A DNA stretch of 64,000 bases from Thysanoteuthis rhombus (lineage: Eukaryota > Mollusca > Cephalopoda > Oegopsida > Thysanoteuthidae), in contig OY735215.1 in assembly GCA_963457665.1 (NCBI GenBank), forward strand, positions 33,827,672 through 33,891,671, read 5' to 3'. Position numbers and translations under genes: made by a program. Within the stretch, counting starts at the first letter, position 1; every line of letters begins with the position of its first letter. The notes beneath the pieces are model-generated. The model was not told the origin of the DNA. It made no database searches and worked only from the letters and a program-made list of their open reading frames with translations. Shown here piece after piece: positions 48,301-59,029 of the stretch.

Positions 48301-48645
48301 CTCAAATCTAACCCTTCAGCTCACATGTGAGCAATCATAGGCTCGCAGACCAAATCAAATCTGACCTGTGGCAACATCTTTCTGTCCAGGCATTCATCTA
48401 AAATCTTATAGTATTTTTCTCGGAAAGTAATTTATTGTTTATGATTTACAATGTAAAATTATTATTTTTGACTTCATAAATCAATGATATAATAATCGAA
48501 ATTCATACATTTGTCTAAAACAGAAATTGAGTCGAATACGCCTTCTGTAATACGATCAACATTTTACAGTGAATGCGATGCCCGAATAAAGATGAGGAAA
48601 TGTTAATGTGGCCCGCTGTATCAAAAAGGTTACCTATGCTTGAAA
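48300..48645 (-). mobile_element. hAT-like repeat, family H copy
   Basis: Reverse complement of the 20.85 kb copy. The end is 'tcaagcataggtaacctttt' on the minus strand, followed by 'ggcccac' and a shared AT-rich interior. A 'ctcgcagacca' patch at 48342 corresponds to 'gcgagcca' near 21515. No coding part. Confidence 0.45.
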
Positions 48646-48744
48646 ACCCATCCTTCATTTTCCTCGATTGTTTTGCATCATATGTGTTTTTCTATGGATA
48701 CTAATTGTATCAGTGGATAACTTCGTACTCAAAGGGTACACACA

Positions 48745-48895
48745 AGGTGAGAGAAGCAGGGGTAGGCAGAGGGTAACCTACTGGATGGCAGAATGAGTAC
48801 CAGAAAGCGTAAAGGAGGAATAATTAATGAAAGCGACGAAAAAAAAGGAAACTGCGGAGAGCCATGATCACCTACGCCCAGAAGGGAGACGATGC

Positions 48896-48939
<44 letters not shown>

Positions 48940-48940
48940 T
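48745..48940 (+). mobile_element. LINE C-terminal relic with (GA)n tail
   Basis: Three frames in succession give ERSRGRQRVTYWMAE, GGIINE and KLRRAMITYAQKGDDAERE. Together these resemble the C-terminal zinc-knuckle-distal domain of RTE/Jockey-type LINE proteins, where R(G)R-x-R...W...R..W...I occurs. The relic runs into a (GA)n tract at 48898-48939. It differs from the two RTE families above. Confidence 0.5.
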
Positions 48941-49045
48941 TGTACTAGTTGTAATGACATTATCCTGATATATATTTTATATTAGATGAAGTATTGTCAA
49001 CCACTATCAATTTTTGACAAGCATTTTCTTTCATCTTGAGCAACT
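48940..49045 (+). repeat. Direct repeat J, copy 2
   Basis: 'attatcctgatatatatttt', 'attagatgaagtattgtcaa' and 'tttctttcatcttgag' match copy 1. It follows the (GA)n tail of the LINE relic. Confidence 0.45.
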
Positions 49046-49249
49046 AGAACTTAGATGAAAGAAAATACCATTTAAAAATTAATAACGGTTGAGTCACTAC
49101 ATTTTAAAGAGTTGTTCAGACTATTGACCGAATCTTTTTTTCTCGCTATTGTTGCAAGGTTTGGCATAACGCGTCAAGTATACTTGCTGCCATTTTTTTC
49201 TGTGGGCGACCATTTCTTTAGTTTGCATTATCCGACAAAAGGGACAACT

Positions 49250-49380
49250 GTCTTTCCACATAGCTTGTACACTTGAAGAAGGCTGCAGAATGGATCGGCT
49301 GAAACATCGTTGTAACAACCAGTGCAACAATAATAATGAGATCAGTACTCCGAACAACTTTTGGAATATTGATGGTGATC
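49250..49380 (-). mobile_element. Foldback-family copy, minus strand
   Basis: On the reverse strand 'gttgttacaacgatgtttca' and 'gccgatccattctgcagcct' match the family core, preceded by 'aagttgttcggagtactga'. Confidence 0.5.
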
Positions 49381-49429
49381 CTCTTTGACAAATTGAAATG
49401 ATTTTGAACAATTGACTCATTTTTTAGTT

Positions 49430-49715
49430 TCTTTTCTAGAAAAATCCTCATATAGAATTCAAATACGGGTGGTCCCCATTTCTCAAGAGTTCCCTTTTAC
49501 ACCACATTTACGAGAAAAAAAACTTTTTCATCTTTTGTATCGCCATCACAATCTCCGATGACTCATCCTGACATACCATCCTAATTTGGGGGCCTGGGAA
49601 TGCTCACAACTTCCTCTTATAAATGAATGGTAATCACTTCTTCGCCTTGCGTCATTTCTGCTTATTAAACGCTTTTATTTGAACTCTATACTTTCGGATA
49701 GCGGGGCTGATTTGT
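49430..49715 (+). repeat. Dispersed repeat family I
   Basis: 'ctccgatgactcatcctgac', 'gcctgggaatgctcacaact' and 'tctatactttcggatagcgg' match the other two copies; same orientation. Confidence 0.55.
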
Positions 49716-50130
49716 ACATCCGTAATTTTTTTTCACGAGGATTGACTCAAGACGCGTCCGACTGTGGTCCTATGATCGTGGAAAACCCAGCAAAAATCTT
49801 CGATTGCGAAGCCAAGCCATTCATCCATATGGACGTATGGGCATGGGCAAAAATTGCTGGTCCCTGCGACTAGAGTCACGAAGGAGTCAGAATAACTTCC
49901 GACCCTACACTTGAAGTGCTATTGGGAGGTGATGTCCTGGGGTCAGGATCGCCAGCACTAGACACGCCTTGTTCATGCTGCACCCTGCCTTAAGACAAGA
50001 ACATGACAGAGGAACAGATACTAGCATCCAAACTTGGTAACTACACTCTGATCCTCGGCTGAAGAACTGAGGAGTAGCCAGCGTGATGTTATTACTTACC
50101 AATTGGCATCAGTACCCCACTGGACCAATT
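49716..50130. other. Unexplained GC-richer block
   Basis: 49860-50120 is richer in G and C than its surroundings, with no frame above 65 codons and no repeat family recognised in the window. Confidence 0.4.
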
Positions 50131-50360
50131 CTAAAAATGTATATTTGGATTCGGGGGAAAAAAGCTTCTTTTTTAAAATCTTTCTGGAATCTCATTTTGA
50201 CGCGTTTATTTGATATCATCTAGATTCTCCACAATATAGATGTTTGTTTTTTATGTTTTTTTAATGTTTCCAGTAGAAAACGCCTATGATATCATAATTA
50301 TAATTTATTCTATTCTTTACGTCTTCAATTTTTGATGCTACGGTTGTTCAATTATTCACT
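50130..50360 (+). repeat. Dispersed repeat family E, diverged
   Basis: 'aaaagcttcttttttaaaat' and 'ttttgatgctacggttgttc' match the start and end of the 34.2 kb copy; the middle has diverged. Confidence 0.4.
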
Positions 50361-50506
50361 GTGATGACGTGTTTGCTTTGTCACTATATTCATAATCATT
50401 AGAGCAAATAAAAAAAAAAACTTCGGTATTTGTTTAATTGAAACTATCCGTATCATGGATTACTTAAATAGCTAATTATGTTAGATCGTCATAAATGTAA
50501 TCAGTA

Positions 50507-50586
50507 TTTGGAAAATTAACGTCTGGTTTGGAAAATTAACGTCTGGTTTGGAAAATTAACGTCTGGTTTGGAAAATTAACGTCTGG
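50507..50586 (+). repeat. 20-bp minisatellite, four perfect units
   Basis: Four exact copies of TTTGGAAAATTAACGTCTGG with no substitution, so a recent expansion. Confidence 0.97.
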
Positions 50587-51065
50587 TTTAAATAGTTTCA
50601 ATCTTAAATGATTCAGCAGTTTGGATTCTAAGCCATAACCCTTGGCCACAAAGTCGAAGCAGCTAATTACATCGATCACGTATTTATACGGATTGACACG
50701 TCAGCCATTGGCGTCCGCTGGTAGCGGGGTTGTCAAACGGCTCCCACCCCTGGATCAGGTCTTCTCACCTAGAGCAAGGAGGTTTGAAAGTAGGAAAACT
50801 TATCTAAACATATAATTGGCATTTATGCAAATTTCTTCCGTGTTTGTTTGCGCCCACTACCTGATATAACCAAAAACATCGATAGTGGACTTACTATAAT
50901 CTAATACATTCATGACTAAGACTGGTTACGGAATAGGAAAAAAATGTACTCTTCCGGTTGGAATGATCTCATTCGTTAATTTACCTTCCTATTATGACAT
51001 AGCAATGAAGATTACGCCATATAAACTCGAAAGACTTTGTGTCTGATCACACATTAATACAGCTT

Positions 51066-51105
51066 GAGACGAGACGAGACGAGACGAGACGAGACGAGAC
51101 GAGAC
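51066..51105 (+). repeat. (GAGAC)8 pentanucleotide repeat
   Basis: Eight perfect GAGAC units, 450 bp upstream of the CpG block. Confidence 0.97.
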
Positions 51106-51554
51106 TTACAATTAGAATACTTGAATTATCAAAAGTAAATTGTCAAATGACACAGCTTTATGTGCCTTAGTCCTAATCCATACATGAATAACCCCATAAT
51201 TTTTTACAGGTTTATGCTTGTAGTTATAAAAGGATAAGGGTTCTAAACAACTTTTTTTTAAATGTAACCACTATTTGATGTACCCGATAGCATTATCCTT
51301 TGTTGGTAACAGGGTTGCCTCTAAGGTATATTCTGAATATATCCCTCTGTTCCCTACCGCCTGGAAATATACACTTTTGCTCACCCTGGAAAAGTGTCGG
51401 CGGATACCCAAGACGTCAGCTTCCGAGGTCAGCTGAAACGTGTGCTGTGAGTAGATTTGATAACTAAATTTTTTTTTAAATGAAAAAAAAAACCCTTTGC
51501 AAACTAAAGTACAGGGTTTTTTTTAAAGCACCGCAGCCATGATTTATATCAGAA

Positions 51555-51655
51555 GGGGCGCACGTACACATAAACAGGCGCATGCGCACCGGCCTCTTTT
51601 TTTCTGTCCTGCGCGCCTGTCATTCTTTAACTCTTAAGTGTGCGCGCGCCGCTAT
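51555..51655 (+). promoter_or_regulatory. CpG-dense promoter-like block with NRF1-like site
   Basis: This is one of the few GC- and CpG-dense stretches in the window. It contains the palindrome GCGCATGCGC (51578-51587), which is the core of NRF1 sites, a GCGCGC string near 51611 and a second CpG run (GTGCGCGCGCCGC) near 51640. No TATA box is obvious. The candidate first coding exon starts about 20 bp after the block. TATA-less, NRF1-type promoters are typical of broadly expressed animal genes. Promoter activity is inferred from composition only. Confidence 0.5.
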
Positions 51656-51672
51656 GGTGCCTGGCTGGGAAC

Positions 51673-51769
51673 ATGTCCGACATCACGTACTCAACTAGTT
51701 GTGACTCTTTGAGTCAAATGATAGAAATGGAAAAACAAAAAGAACGGCGACAGATTAACAATTACCCAG
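51673..51769 (+). CDS. Candidate first coding exon, unidentified small protein
   Basis: An ATG downstream of the CpG block opens 32 codons (starting MSDITYSTSC, then a charged, helix-prone stretch with QMIEMEKQKERRQINN). It ends TAC CCA G, immediately followed by GTATAC, a good splice donor (CAG|GTATAC), leaving phase 1. Without splicing the frame stops four codons later (GGT ATA CAG AAA TAA), so a split is needed. An earlier ATG at about 51654 stops after 14 codons. The composition is hydrophilic and not repeat-derived, unlike most ORFs here. The next phase-compatible exon found by eye is at 63532. No family was recognised. The exon could be chance; its position right after a promoter-like block is the main support. 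Confidence 0.45.
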
Positions 51770-52640
51770 GTATACAGAAATAAATGAATGGTATGGTTTT
51801 GATTAGTACAGATTTTGATGTGTTACGGCCATGGTATTGCTATATAAATAAATGACAACAGTATAAGCTAACGAAGAACACATTTGAAAATGCGGGTTTT
51901 GAACAATACGGATAATTTTGGAACGAATTAACCGCAATGATCAAGGTATCACTGTGTGAAAGAAAAAAAAAAGTTTTGATTATCTTATACTATTTTCATA
52001 CAAGTCTGAGTAAACTTTTTTCTCTATTTCTAAAGCCAGCTATTACCGAGACCTATAGATGAACATTGCAAAGCTACTGGGTGATATTATAGCCGAGTAG
52101 GCTAAACGAGAAACTCCAACGAAGATAAGTTTCATCAAACTTTAAAAAACTAGATTCATCAAACAAGAGTTCTGATTTATCAAAACTAAAAGCTTCAAAT
52201 ATGAGTGTCCGTACTGTACTGTACTGCAGATGATTTTATGTATGTTTTTTATGTATTTTTGAATATTAATCAAAAGATTAAAAACATTTTTCTCCATCAC
52301 AGTTTTTACTCTTCAATCATTATATCAAAACAAAAAGTGAAGAAACAAGTTTTGTGAAAAAATGTTACCTCATGGAGAAAGATGGTTTTCTAAAACTAAA
52401 ACTTGTAAATAAATCACCCAAAGTATTCACGATTTTTTCTGTGTAATCATACGTATGGTGAAAGATAATGTGAAATCCTATAATTTACAACTAAATTATT
52501 TTAAATGTCTTCCTAACCCCATTTGTTCTTTGGCTATACCAAAGTAAGCTTTCTTCAACTCTTGAAAATACAACCTATACTAATATTTGAGTCTTTTGTT
52601 CGTTTGCCTGTTTGTCTGCACCTCTTTTCCATTGAAACTA
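51770..52640. other. AT-rich, start of candidate intron
   Basis: No repeat or exon recognised; short 'ctgtactgtactg' tandem at 52213. Confidence 0.45.
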
Positions 52641-53800
52641 CAAGGCCTATTGGTCTAATATTCTGCAGACTGAGAAGAGATCAATACCCCACATAGACAA
52701 TGTGAAGTTGACCTAACCAATCTTTCGAGTTGTTTTGCAACTATAATACTGAAATTTGGCCAAGGGATATAATCTTTTCAAGGCACCTACTGAGCTTGAA
52801 TTTAGCAGAGATATGAATTTTTTCTTTGCGAAGGTCATAGACCCTGCGAGTTGACTTCAGAAGTCAATCCAGATCACCTGGGGTTATTTCTAGTCATTTC
52901 TAGCCAATTTTCTGAGATGTTAACCATAATTTTGCACCAATGACATAAAAATTTGGCATAGAGGTAAATTCCTTCATGGCCAAAGTATCTAGAAACGTGA
53001 TTTTGGCATCAGGATCATTTGAAGTCACCATACGAGTGCGCCGGTGCAAACGTTGGCCAATGAGGTTACACTGAGGCTGCGTTTGCTAAGCGCATCGGGA
53101 GGCCTTTGGACTCGTCCTTAGGCTCTCCCAATATTACTCGGCCCAGCTTTCGCAGGTGACGTTGAGCTTTTCAACGGTAACTGCGTCGGCTGGAGCCATT
53201 TTTTGGGAAGTTGACTACTATTTCTTCCCACGTTAAGCCCGACCTTGTGTCACATATTGCTGTGGTGGGACAGTGATTAAATAGAAAGTCACCATACGTC
53301 ATTTTTGGTCATTTCTAGCGAATTTTCTATGTCGTTGACCACTATTCTGCACCTAAGATGCTGACATTATGCATTGGGGTAAATCTTCAACTGCAAAAGT
53401 TATAGACAATGTGAGGTTGATGCTGGAGGCCAGTGGGTAGTCATCAGAGGCCATTTCTGGTGATTTTTACCAACAAAAGCTATTTATAGCATTATATTGA
53501 ATTAGCTATCGAGTATAAAACAATTTTGACCACACAAATGTTTGAGCGAACAGAGTCAAATTCTATTTGATAGGTGGTACATTCTTTTATGCCAGGTTTG
53601 GGATTAGAATAACTTTTTTCGGTCAAAAGAATTACATTATTAGAGGTAAATTAGTACTTGGGGCTAACGTAGCCCAAAACATATTAGATAGATGGCTGCG
53701 AGTTACAGGATCATCGGTGGTCAGCAGAGGTCTATCCTGGATTAGAATTGCTTCTTTTAGCCATATTCCAGCCAAAGAATTCTAATCCTGGAGGTAAATT
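52640..53800 (+). repeat. Degenerate satellite, about 150-200 bp units
   Basis: Landmarks recur: 'gaaatttggccaagggatat' (52751), 'aaaatttggcatagaggtaa' (52950), 'cattatgcattggggtaaat' (53366); 'tctagccaattttctgagat' and 'tctagcgaattttctatgtc'; 'gtgaagttgacc', 'gcgagttgactt' and 'gtgaggttgatg'. The spacing is about 200 and, after removing the 264-bp insertion, about 152 bp. A 72-codon frame at 53567 lies in the same material. Confidence 0.5.
53035..53285. mobile_element. 251-bp insertion with 13-bp target-site duplication
   Basis: AAGTCACCATACG occurs at 53022-53034 and again at 53286-53298, exactly bracketing 251 bp of GC-richer sequence that breaks the surrounding degenerate satellite. The right end is 'gtgattaaatag'. 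There is no clear tRNA box A/B and no terminal inverted repeats. A perfect 13-bp duplication fits a LINE-mobilised SINE-like element. The family was not recognised. Confidence 0.65.
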
Positions 53801-54377
53801 GAAACGTCAAGTTAATTTAGCTAGAAAAAGACGATGGGTTAGGTGGTGCCGACCTTCAACGTTATTGGAGGCCAGCACATGCCAACTTTAGGGGCTGATA
53901 AAATTGATTTTTTCTCTCTTACCTGTACAAAGTTGTGCATCTCTGAGAAACATTTTCAGAGGAACATTCCAAAATTGTGACGAGGTGCTTGGACAATCTT
54001 TCAAGATTGCCTGTCTTTCTTTACCTGATATCTCCACGCTTTTCCTAAGGACAGCTCTACATTGGCTAATTTAGAGTTGAATCCCCGGTCAACCTTTTCA
54101 TACTGGTACCCAATGAGAGAAACACTTACGTAACATATCCAGAATCCCCGTCAAACAGAGCGACGACATCATTGGTTCTTCTTTTATGCATTAGGATATT
54201 TCTTTCGTTATTGCTACTTCTCCATGTGTGCATTGCGTAAATATTCATTTTTTTTTTATTGGTCGTGTTGTGTAAGAAACGTATTAAGCCCCCCCCCCCC
54301 GCACACACACCCGGACAACGCCGGATATCCCTTCCAGTAAATAAATAAATTAGTGGTTAACAAGCGTCACGAAAAAA

Positions 54378-54640
54378 ATTCTCGTTGTAACGACACTATT
54401 TAATGACACACGCGTTCTTACGGAATGTTTTTTTTTTACGTATAGGGTTAGCAGCATTACTTTTTGCTTTGTTCATTTTATATTCAGACCTGTAACTCGT
54501 ATGTGGAGCATTAGACTGTAAAAGGTTCATAAAAATTCGTTTTTGTCAGCTTTTTTAGTTTTTTTTTCATACACTTTGGATAAGAGTTACTCGTTATAAC
54601 GGCATATTCGTTATAACAGAATTCTTCTAATCCCACTGTA
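54378..54640. mobile_element. pogo/Tigger-like MITE, diverged copy
   Basis: It shares with 59683-59982 'ttctcgttgtaacg', 'cactatttaatgac', 'agacctgtaacycgtatg' and 'cgttataacrg' in the same order. The left terminal bases are damaged, and the right end is 'cccactgta'. Confidence 0.65.
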
Positions 54641-54835
54641 TAGCTATCTGATTATTAATTCAATAAACCTGAAAAAGTTGTGAATCAGTTAGAGAAAAAA
54701 TGCTGGCATGAAGGCAAAAAGAACGCGAGAAACCACAGAAATTTATTACTACGCATTTCTTAACAGCAAATTAATAATGAAAAATATGCAGCACTTGAGT
54801 AAATTTATTATTAACTGAACAAATACTATTCCAAG

Positions 54836-55260
54836 CTAGAGGTCCCCAAAGTGATCTAATATTAACCCCCGGGGGCTGATGAGACATTTCAGAATGTTGA
54901 AAGTCATCAAGGACTCGAATGAACAAGGTGATAGTCTGGGAAATAAAAATGCTACTTGAATAAATAAAATAAGATTGGCTGCGCTTGGGTCGAACTCTCG
55001 TCTCGCGTCATTAAAATCTCGAAAGTAAACAAAACAGAATTCATTCCTTCGTACAATATTATTCTGAAACTCCGTGTCCCATTTCAACTCCTTTATTAGT
55101 AGTTCCTGTAAAAGGGATTTGCAAACTTTAGCAAAACAAGTCGACCTGAATTGGGCTTTACAAATGGTAGTGAATTCGTAAACAGTTTTTGTGTACATCA
55201 CTGTGTCGCTGATATTCGTGCATGACGTCACTGTTTTGTTTTCCGGCCATTGTCATCCGC
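54836..55260 (-). other. Unassigned 131-codon frame with CRE upstream
   Basis: A minus-strand frame beginning at 55231 with an ATG; a perfect TGACGTCA sits at 55223-55230, inside its first codons. The C-terminal half overlaps a box B-like 'gagttcgaccc' (a SINE scrap), so at least that half is probably not coding. Confidence 0.2.
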
Positions 55261-55689
55261 CAGTGTTGTTACATACGAAAATAAAGTCAAAACGCAATAG
55301 TAGGAGTTTGACAAAAATATTATGTGCTTGAGGTTGGTATTAGCCTTATAAATATAGTTCTAACAAAGGGGAGGAATCAACTGACCCTAAAAGAATGCAG
55401 TGACGTATGACTAAAATTCACCAATTTGCCACCAAATATTACCTCTCTTCTAAAAGATCACAGATTGCATCTTTTCTCATTAGAAATTATGGATCTAAAA
55501 TCTCAATCACCAAGAATTCAAAGATAGATAAGAATGAAGTTTTAGATATTGAACAATCTAGAAAAAGAAGGAAAATGAATTATCAACCCCTAAAAATATT
55601 AAATTTATAGACCCTTGGGACTTATTGCATTTATCCATCTGTCTACTGCAGTTACCATTTTGCCAGGAAATCTTGTTACCTTGTTCGAT

Positions 55690-55872
55690 ATATTCAGGGT
55701 CATAAATTCAGCCTTGCTGACCACCCAACTCCGTAGTCCAGAGGTAGTATAGTGGCCTCCGGGTCTGATGTGAGGGTTTCAATTCTGCCTCGCGGTCTTG
55801 GATGTTATAAAGTCTATAGCCACACTGAAGATATGTAATACATCGAAACAGCTGTCTGTGGATGACACACTA
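55690..55872 (+). repeat. SINE B copy
   Basis: Plus orientation. 'cagaggtagtatagtggcct' (box A-like) and 'gagggtttcaattctgcct' (box B-like) are followed by 'cgaaacagctgtctgtggat' and 'gacac', then (TA)n. Confidence 0.6.
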
Positions 55873-55894
55873 ATATATATATATATATATATAA

Positions 55895-56010
55895 TGGATA
55901 TATAATCTGATAGAATAATTATGAGTGCGTTATTCTTTTTTAAACTTTATAATGATAAATGAAAAAATGTATTTGTTATTATTCTGTCGGATTATATACC
56001 CATTTTTTTT
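55895..56010. repeat. SINE A tail fragments
   Basis: 'aatctgatagaataattatg' (minus tail) is followed within 70 bp by 'ttattctgtcggattatata' (plus tail), two opposed scraps of family A next to a short (TA)n. Confidence 0.4.
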
Positions 56011-56099
56011 ATAATATTATTGTCTGCGTTGAGAAACATAAGGTGTAGATATGGACAGTGATTGCACAAGACGAGATTGGAGTATAAAGCAGTTATTCA

Positions 56100-56180
56100 G
56101 GCCGTATTAGGTCAAATGGTAAAAGTGGTGTCATTTTAAGTTGGCTACCTGTTGGACGCAGGTTCGATTCCTCTGTGTGT
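56100..56180 (+). repeat. tRNA-like SINE head
   Basis: 'taggtcaaatggtaaaagtg' resembles box A and 'caggttcgattcctctg' is a clear box B. No acceptor stem closes, so it is a SINE promoter rather than a tRNA gene. Confidence 0.5.
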
Positions 56181-56406
56181 GCGTGCACGCATTTCATATA
56201 CATGTGACAAAAAAATCAACAAAACTTAATGATATTGTGCAGTATCCCAAGGTAAGTGGTATGCTGTTAAGACCAGGAATCATGGCTAAGCCTTCGGTCT
56301 TCCTCAGATGAAGGTTTTTGGAGGCATTTCTGTGGGTTTCACAGGCATTTTTCGTTTCTCGCCATAGTGTGCAACTACCAGATCCAGCCTTGTCGATCTT
56401 TGAGCC

Positions 56407-56407
<1 letters not shown>

Positions 56408-56483
<76 letters not shown>
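56408..56483. repeat. (TA)n microsatellite
   Basis: About 75 bp. Confidence 0.95.
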
Positions 56484-56486
<3 letters not shown>

Positions 56487-56984
56487 CTGATGTGGACATC
56501 CAAAGTTTAGCCAGAAATTAAGGTTATCTGAAGAAATCCACACACGTTGTTTTTTAATGACTACTTGGCCTATTTTCTAAAATTTACTTTCATAATTTTA
56601 AAATTTAAGCGATAAGGATAAAGGTTATGTAAAGGTATTGTATGCTACATATGTTTTTGAAATCATATGTCATTTGTTTGGATACATTATAAGCGTGTAA
56701 ACATGTTTTGTCACATTGTGTGTGTGTGCCGAAACTGTTTTCAGGTTTTAGCCCACACCCAAAACATATATTCAACTGCTACCGTGTGAAATTCGGTAAC
56801 TGCTCTAGTTAAAAAAAAAATTACGCATGGCCTAAATAATTATATCAATTTTGCTACCAGAGGAAACATCATTTTCATCAGTTTTCACGATCATATTTAA
56901 TAATTGCCTGTCAAAGACAGCTTTCTTTATCTCTTGATAATGCCTTTTGGATCATATTTTATACATGTTTTACCATTGCACGAT

Positions 56985-57297
56985 ATCGTATTTCGCACCA
57001 AGAAAATAAGAGGATATATACCTGTTGAGTTTTTACGCCAAGTGACAGCAAGTATCTGCAATACTCCAAGACACTCTTCGGTATTCTTGCCGACTTCGAT
57101 ATTGCTGTTGTCTTGATGTTCACGGTTCTCCCCCGGATTCCTTGTTCCTCTAACCCCATTGCCTGATTTCCCTGGACTGTTTCCAATGCTCTGCCTATGA
57201 TTGCCACAACAGTTACTTTCTTGTTGTCCTTCGGGGCTAATTTCATCACATATTTATATAAAACAACTGGCTCTGTTTGTCTGTTCCCCTTAAACAT
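56985..57297 (-). mobile_element. LINE ORF C-terminal relic
   Basis: The reverse strand is open for about 110 codons. It contains KKVTVVAIIGRALETVQGN, then IRGRTVNIKTTAI, SARIPKSVLEYCRYLLSL and GVKTQ. The pattern V-I-G-x-L-x-T-V ... Q/A-K-T-A-x-L-x-S/T-A-R-I-L ... V-L-E is found near the C terminus of many invertebrate non-LTR retrotransposon polyproteins. The first codon is not ATG, so this is a fragment. Its other side overlaps the 57.26-57.96 kb tandem repeat, which may derive from the element's 3' region. Confidence 0.5.
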
Positions 57298-57960
57298 TGG
57301 TCAAACATTGGTGCGACTCGAATAAATATGGCACGCATACTTAGTGGACCTAGAGGAATGACTTGGACTACTTATTTTTTCACGAAAATTCTCAGAAGTT
57401 TCAGAGGGGTCTTATTTACTTACAATTATGATGCGAAACCGAACCCTTACTGTTCGTTCATATGTACATTCTGTTATTACATTATTTGTAAGCAAAACAA
57501 CTCTGTCTCTGTTTCCCTTCCCTAAACATTGGCACAGCTCGACCAAATTTGACACAAATTTGGTGTGAATACTCAATGGACCCAGGGGAATGTTTTAAAG
57601 TAAAATATTTCAAGAAAGAAAATCAGTGAGTGTTTTTGAGAGGGGGTTCTTCTTACACTGTAACTATAGTGCTGAACAGAAATTTTTCTTCACGTTTTAT
57701 ATACATATGTACATTGTATTATTCTATATATTATAAAACAACTGGCCCCGTTCGTCACTATATCCCACTCTTTAACATAGTCGTAGCCAAACCGAATTTG
57801 GCACGAATTTGGCTTGCATACCCAATTGACTTGAGGAGTGTTTTAAAGTAAAGTATTTTGAGAAAAAGAATCCTTCTAGGGTTTTCGAGACGAGGGGTGG
57901 TTCTATCCAGAATGTAGCTATGATTTTAAAATGAACCCTTACTCTCCGTTCACTATACAT
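57259..57960 (+). repeat. 234-241 bp tandem repeat, three units
   Basis: Units start at about 57260, 57494 and 57735 with 'aaaacaactggctctgtttg' or a variant. Each holds 'ttaaacattgg', 'ggcacgaatttggy', 'ccaggggaatg' and 'ttttaaagtaaa', plus a 'gaacccttactctccgttca' end. The first unit overlaps the LINE relic on its left, so the tandem may have grown from a LINE 3' end. Confidence 0.7.
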
Positions 57961-58659
57961 ATATACGTATACGTACTAACAGGAAATCGCCCGATAAGTT
58001 AGGTTTAATCTGGTTATTAATATTACTATTATTACTTGTACGTAGGTGGTTGTCGCTATCGAATCACCGTAGCCCCACAAATTGCCTGACCAACCAGCTA
58101 AGTGGGCTACAGATTTATCTCTCTTTTAGTGTCTATCTATGTGTATGTGTGCACGTGTGCGCGTGCACGTATGTGCGTGTGTGTGTGTGTGTTTGGGGGG
58201 CTACAGCCTTAAAAATATACATTAATGCACCATTAGACACCAATTAAAAACGATTTTGTTTTTCCAAAAATATCATTCTTTGTGTCGCTATGGTCATTTT
58301 GGGATCAACAATGCCCTAATAGTATTCTTTACATAATTTTAAATATATGATCCATTTTTTTTTAGATAACTTTAGATAGAAAGATCTGTTTTATAAGATA
58401 ACTGTAGATAATTCTTCAGACAATTAGTTTTGGGCTATGGTGATTCATCTATGCGAGGTACGGATACTTCTAATCATTTTCTTTGATTCTTTTTTTTTCT
58501 TTCTCTACTGTTTCCTTTGATTCTTGTTCAACACTATTTCTTTCTTCTATTCTGCTTTGATTTCGTTTTCTTCGTTTTTCAATTTTTCTTCTTATTCCTT
58601 CATTCTCGTCGCTTTCTTTTTTCTTTTTTTTGTATGAATTCCTTTAGTTTTCATTATTG

Positions 58660-58860
58660 CTCGAAATGCCCCGATAAGAAAATGCTGACTCCATCCATCT
58701 GTTATAAAACCAGAGGACACAGCCATAAAACTACAAACTCAGACCTCCACGGGCGTTGGAGAAAATTCCTTTCGATGAGAGTAACAAACGAATGGAACGG
58801 CTAAAGCGGAGTAGTGGTCACATAAGAAAATGTCAATACTTATCGGCCATACCAAATTTG
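58660..58860 (+). mobile_element. LINE (CR1/Jockey-like) reverse transcriptase C-terminal relic
   Basis: The peptide YKTRGHSHKTTNSDLHGR, then FLSMRVTNEWNG and, one frame on, SGVVV...ENVNT matches the usual C-terminal signature of CR1/Jockey-group LINE proteins (RGHS...L....R..FFS.RV.N.WN.LP..VV.A.S.N.FK). One stop falls right after NEWNG. Only this last segment remains. Confidence 0.6.
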
Positions 58861-59029
58861 ACCACAAATTTCCATATTAGTTTAATCCGTCCCCAACTCA
58901 ACTCTATTAGCTAAATGAGGCAATTTATTGCTGTCAAAAATTGAAAATGTTCCCAATCATTTTGTACCCTCAGAAAGAAGAAAAAAATTAGTTTTGAAAT
59001 CTTAAAGAAATTTTAAAAGAGATTCATCC

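Noticed and set aside
50507..50586. CRISPR-like array
   Set aside because: The units are contiguous with no spacers and the DNA is animal; it is a minisatellite.
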